From NCBI RefSeq assembly GCF_000966285.1, contig NZ_KQ031391.1, forward strand, positions 4,108,540 to 4,172,539: a stretch of 64,000 nucleotides of DNA. The letters are read 5' to 3'. Positions 61,257 through 64,000 of this stretch are shown here, one piece after another. Origin of the DNA: Pseudofrankia sp. DC12 (GTDB lineage Bacteria; Actinomycetota; Actinomycetes; Frankiales; Frankiaceae). Each line of letters starts with the position of its first letter. Within the stretch, counting starts at the first letter, position 1. The position numbers and the translations under genes were made by a program. Under the pieces are notes generated by a model. The model made no database searches and was not told where the DNA came from. It saw nothing but the letters and a program-made list of their open reading frames with translations.

Positions 61257-63998
61257 TCAGGGCCTCGCCGGGCCGTCACCGAGGGTGCTCTCGCCGTCAG
61301 TCCGATCAGGCGGGTGCTTGCCCGGGCCGGCGCGCTCGGCGGTCGTCTTGGGCGCGGCAGTTCGCGGAGCCGATCTTGGCCCGGTCGTCGGGAGTGGTCT
61401 CGTCGCCGGTCCGGTCGTCGAGAGGGGCCCCGTCCGCGGCCCTGTCTGGGGGAGCTGGGGCAGCGGAACGGTGCGCGGCCCGGTGTACGGAGCTGGCCCT
61501 GTCCGCGGCCCTGTCGTCGGGATCGGTCCTGTCTTCGGCCCTGTCGTCGGGATCGGTCCGGTCCGGGGCCCTGTGGTGGGTATCGGTCCGGTCCGGGGCC
61601 TCGTCGTGGGGATCGGTCCGGTCTGGGGGCCGATCTTCGGGAGCGGGCTCGACCGCGGCCCGGTCCACGGCAACGGGCCGGTCCGAGGACCGGTGGGCGG
61701 AAGTGGCCTGGCGGTCCGGATTGGGCCTGTGCCGGGTCCCCCGGTCGGAAGTGGCCCGGTGTCTGTCCTGGGGACCGGGCTCGGCTTCGTGGCCCCGGCC
61801 TCGTCGGTGGCCGGAGGCTGGTTGCCGTCGGAGGCCTCCCCGCCGCGCCCCCCGAGGACCGCCGGCCACCAGAAGATGACCATCAGCAGGCCCAGTGTGG
61901 CCGGGACCACCACCGCGAGGGCCTGGATCAGGTTGAGCCGGGGGCCGAGAGCGAGCGCGAGCCCCAGCACGATGGACAGGGTCCCGAAGGCCGCGCCCTG
62001 CGCGGTGGTCTTCGGGCTGGGCCGCTGGCCCGGCAGCGGGATCGCGTCTTCGCCGACGGCGTCCGCCGGGTCATTGAGGTCGTCCAGATCGGCGAGCCGG
62101 ACCGGAGCCGCCGTCTCCGCCGGCGAGAGCTCGATCGACGCCGTGGGCCGCAGCAGGCTGACCGACCCGTCCAGGCTCGCGACGGCGAACAGCCCGCGGG
62201 CCGGTGAGAAGGCCACCGCGGTGACCGGCTGCCCGGCCTGCAGCCGGCCGACCGGGACGGTGGGGTCGGTCAGATCCCACAGCGCGACCTGCTCGGCGCT
62301 GACGGTCGCCAGCCACCGCCCGTCCGACCCGAACTCGACCGTGGTCACCCAGCCGGAGTGCGCGTCGATCGAGGCCCGTGGCGCCGGCGCCGACGGGTCG
62401 ACGGTGTGCCAGAGGTCGACGGCGCCGTCGTTGCGCCCGACCGCGAGCGTCCGGCCGTCCGGCGCGACCGCGACACCGAACAGCGGGCCCTCGCCGGCCG
62501 TCAGGTGGGTACGGCGGACCGGCGCCGAGGAGACGTCCCAGAACTCGACCCGCTCGCCGACGGTCGCCAGCCAGCGGCCGTCCGGGAACATCGCGGCGCC
62601 GCGAGCCGCGCGTCGGTCGCCGGCGCGCCCGAGCACCCGGGGCCGGGCCGGGACGCTGACGTCCCAGACCCGGGCGGACTCGCCGGCGAACGTGCCGACC
62701 AGCCGTTGCCCGTCAGCCGAGAAGTGCAGGCCGGTCAGTCCGCCGGGATGGTCGAGCAGCGCGCGCGGCACCGGCGGCCCCGGCCGGTCGATCCGCCACA
62801 GCGCGGCGTGCGCCGTGTCGTAGCCGGTGGCCAGCCAGGCCCCGTCGGGGGAGATCGCCACCGCCGGCCCGACGGCGAACCGGGTCCTGATCATCCAGCG
62901 TTGCCAGGGCACGGCCGGGTCGGTGATGTTCCACAGCCGGACCGTTCCGTCGCCACTGGCCGTCGCCAGCCGCCGGGCGTCCGGCGAGAACGCGACCGCG
63001 TAGACGGGCGCGGTCACGTCGACGGCGGTTCTGGCCCAGCCTGGTCGGATCGGCGTGTGCGGTGGGCGCGACCAGCGGGGCGACCGTCGCCAGCCGCGCT
63101 CCCGGAACCAGCGCAGCCGCCGCGGCCCATCCGGCGTCGGCGTGGTGTGCGGGGCCAGTGACCAGCGCAGTGCCCCGCGCCACCCCGGCACGAACGACCA
63201 GACCGCCGCCGCCGGCCAGGTGAGCAGCCACATCCACCGTGCCCGCAGCCATCGGGCCCAGGCCCAGCGCCGGCGTCCCCGCCCGGGCAGCACCCCGACG
63301 ACCGTGAACGCGGCTGGCCCCTCGTCCGTCGCGTCTTCCTCGACAGCCGCGGTGTCGGACGGGCCGGCCTGGTCCGGATCAGCGTCCTGCGAGTCGGCTG
63401 CGCGCGGATCGGTCGGGTGGGCGGTCGCCGCGTGGGTCGTGTCGTCGTGGACGGCCGCGCGGTCGGTGGCCGCGGCGGCCGACGTGACGACGCGGGTCGG
63501 TGCGCCGGCGGGTCCGGCGGTCGGCGCGGTCACCGTGACCGACGCGGTCGCCGTGGCCGGCGCGAACGGCCCGTCGATCGGGGGCAGGAGCATCGGCCCG
63601 GTCTCGGGGCCGGGCGGCGGGATCGGGACCGGGCCGGTGGTCGGATCGTCCGGGATCAGTAAACGGATCAGGTCGCCGAGATCGCCGCTGCCGGTGGAGC
63701 CGACCGACGAACTTCTGGTCTCGACCGGCTCCGGCATGGTGTCCGGGGCGGCCGGCGGCGCCGGCACGGCCTGCGTCGCCGCGGGTTCGGCGGCCACGGC
63801 CGCGTTCGTCGCCTTGGCCCGCGCGCGCGACGCCCTGACTCGGGCCGGCTTGGTCGGCTGGGCCCGGGGAGCCGATGGCGGCTGTGTCTCGGGGGCCTCC
63901 TCGGTCGTTGCCGCGTCGGAGGGCGCGGCTGGTTCGGGCGCCGTCGACGGCGGCGGTGCGGGCGCGGGCACAGCAGTCTCGTCCCCCCGCGGTCCCAT
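61257..63998 (-). CDS. WD40 beta-propeller membrane protein with GPxTGP repeat tail
   Basis: 913 residues from an ATG at 63998, but the frame may continue beyond the right edge. The N-terminal ~310 residues are disordered and Ala/Pro-rich, ending in a basic Trp-rich segment that may be a membrane anchor. A WD40 propeller follows: VYAVAFSPDARRLATASGDG, TGLHFSADGQRLVGTF, VTTVEFGSDGRWLATVS and VTAVAFSPARGLFAVASLDG. Two helices follow (TLSIVLGLALALGPR, LAVVVPATLGLLMVIFWW). The tail contains about ten TGPIPTTGPRTGP-type repeats. Probably a scaffold at the membrane; function unknown. Confidence 0.85.
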   Translation of the reverse strand: MGPRGDETAVPAPAPPPSTAPEPAAPSDAATTEEAPETQPPSAPRAQPTKPARVRASRARAKATNAAVAAEPAATQAVPAPPAAPDTMPEPVETRSSSVGSTGSGDLGDLIRLLIPDDPTTGPVPIPPPGPETGPMLLPPIDGPFAPATATASVTVTAPTAGPAGAPTRVVTSAAAATDRAAVHDDTTHAATAHPTDPRAADSQDADPDQAGPSDTAAVEEDATDEGPAAFTVVGVLPGRGRRRWAWARWLRARWMWLLTWPAAAVWSFVPGWRGALRWSLAPHTTPTPDGPRRLRWFRERGWRRSPRWSRPPHTPIRPGWARTAVDVTAPVYAVAFSPDARRLATASGDGTVRLWNITDPAVPWQRWMIRTRFAVGPAVAISPDGAWLATGYDTAHAALWRIDRPGPPVPRALLDHPGGLTGLHFSADGQRLVGTFAGESARVWDVSVPARPRVLGRAGDRRAARGAAMFPDGRWLATVGERVEFWDVSSAPVRRTHLTAGEGPLFGVAVAPDGRTLAVGRNDGAVDLWHTVDPSAPAPRASIDAHSGWVTTVEFGSDGRWLATVSAEQVALWDLTDPTVPVGRLQAGQPVTAVAFSPARGLFAVASLDGSVSLLRPTASIELSPAETAAPVRLADLDDLNDPADAVGEDAIPLPGQRPSPKTTAQGAAFGTLSIVLGLALALGPRLNLIQALAVVVPATLGLLMVIFWWPAVLGGRGGEASDGNQPPATDEAGATKPSPVPRTDTGPLPTGGPGTGPIRTARPLPPTGPRTGPLPWTGPRSSPLPKIGPQTGPIPTTRPRTGPIPTTGPRTGPIPTTGPKTGPIPTTGPRTGPAPYTGPRTVPLPQLPQTGPRTGPLSTTGPATRPLPTTGPRSAPRTAAPKTTAERAGPGKHPPDRTDGESTLGDGPARP

Positions 63999-64000
63999 GA

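Overview
The window is high-GC actinobacterial DNA, with GTG/TTG starts, leaderless promoters and classic actinobacterial families (DUF3039, DUF6153, replication-relaxation and DUF2637 proteins, Amt-GlnB-GlnD). A Frankia-like or related filamentous actinomycete fits, but no marker in the window proves the genus.

Region 1 (1-5.5 kb) is a RiPP cluster read leftwards. A 62-residue precursor with two identical 27-residue units is followed by a perfect 20-bp hairpin and then four overlapping genes: a RiPP-recognition/E1-like protein, a CocE/NonD-type hydrolase and two YcaO enzymes, the last cut by the window edge.

Region 2 (5.7-35.6 kb) is a metal and envelope stress island. It holds an ArsR / His-rich protein / Fur-type operon, a CopA-CopZ pair behind a CsoR-like operator, a second P1B ATPase (CPD type), CopC/CopD, DUF6153 and DUF2933 proteins, CcdA and TlpA, two NlpC/P60 cell-wall hydrolases, an MFS exporter, and a BlaI repressor with an M56 sensor protease. 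At least ten copies of one 17-bp palindrome (WACKAY-N5-RTMGTW) lie in front of these genes, including blaI itself. I read this as one BlaI-type regulon. One NlpC/P60 gene also carries a c-di-AMP (ydaO-type) riboswitch. Several genes are broken (ccdA by an in-frame TGA, copC/copD, DUF6153, a cation-diffusion facilitator, an M56 stub), so the island is being reshuffled.

Region 3 (about 36.0-47.9 kb) is a degenerate integrated element. It contains a DUF2637 protein, a frameshifted replication-relaxation gene, a sigma/anti-sigma pair, an IS30 element that truncates a type I hsdS, a broken hsdM, and a large serine recombinase. It is inserted at the 3' end of tRNA-Arg(CCT). The recombinase reading frame runs through the attachment site into the tRNA. 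In the predicted excised circle it would instead stop at a TGATG overlap with the DUF2637 start.

Region 4 (48-64 kb) is ordinary chromosome: a DtxR-family regulator, DUF3039, a RipA-like NlpC/P60 protein, amt-glnB-glnD nitrogen control, adenosine deaminase, a ClgR-like regulator, a cupin, ClpP, a 147-bp tandem repeat, two MerR-family regulators and a large WD40 membrane protein reaching the right edge.
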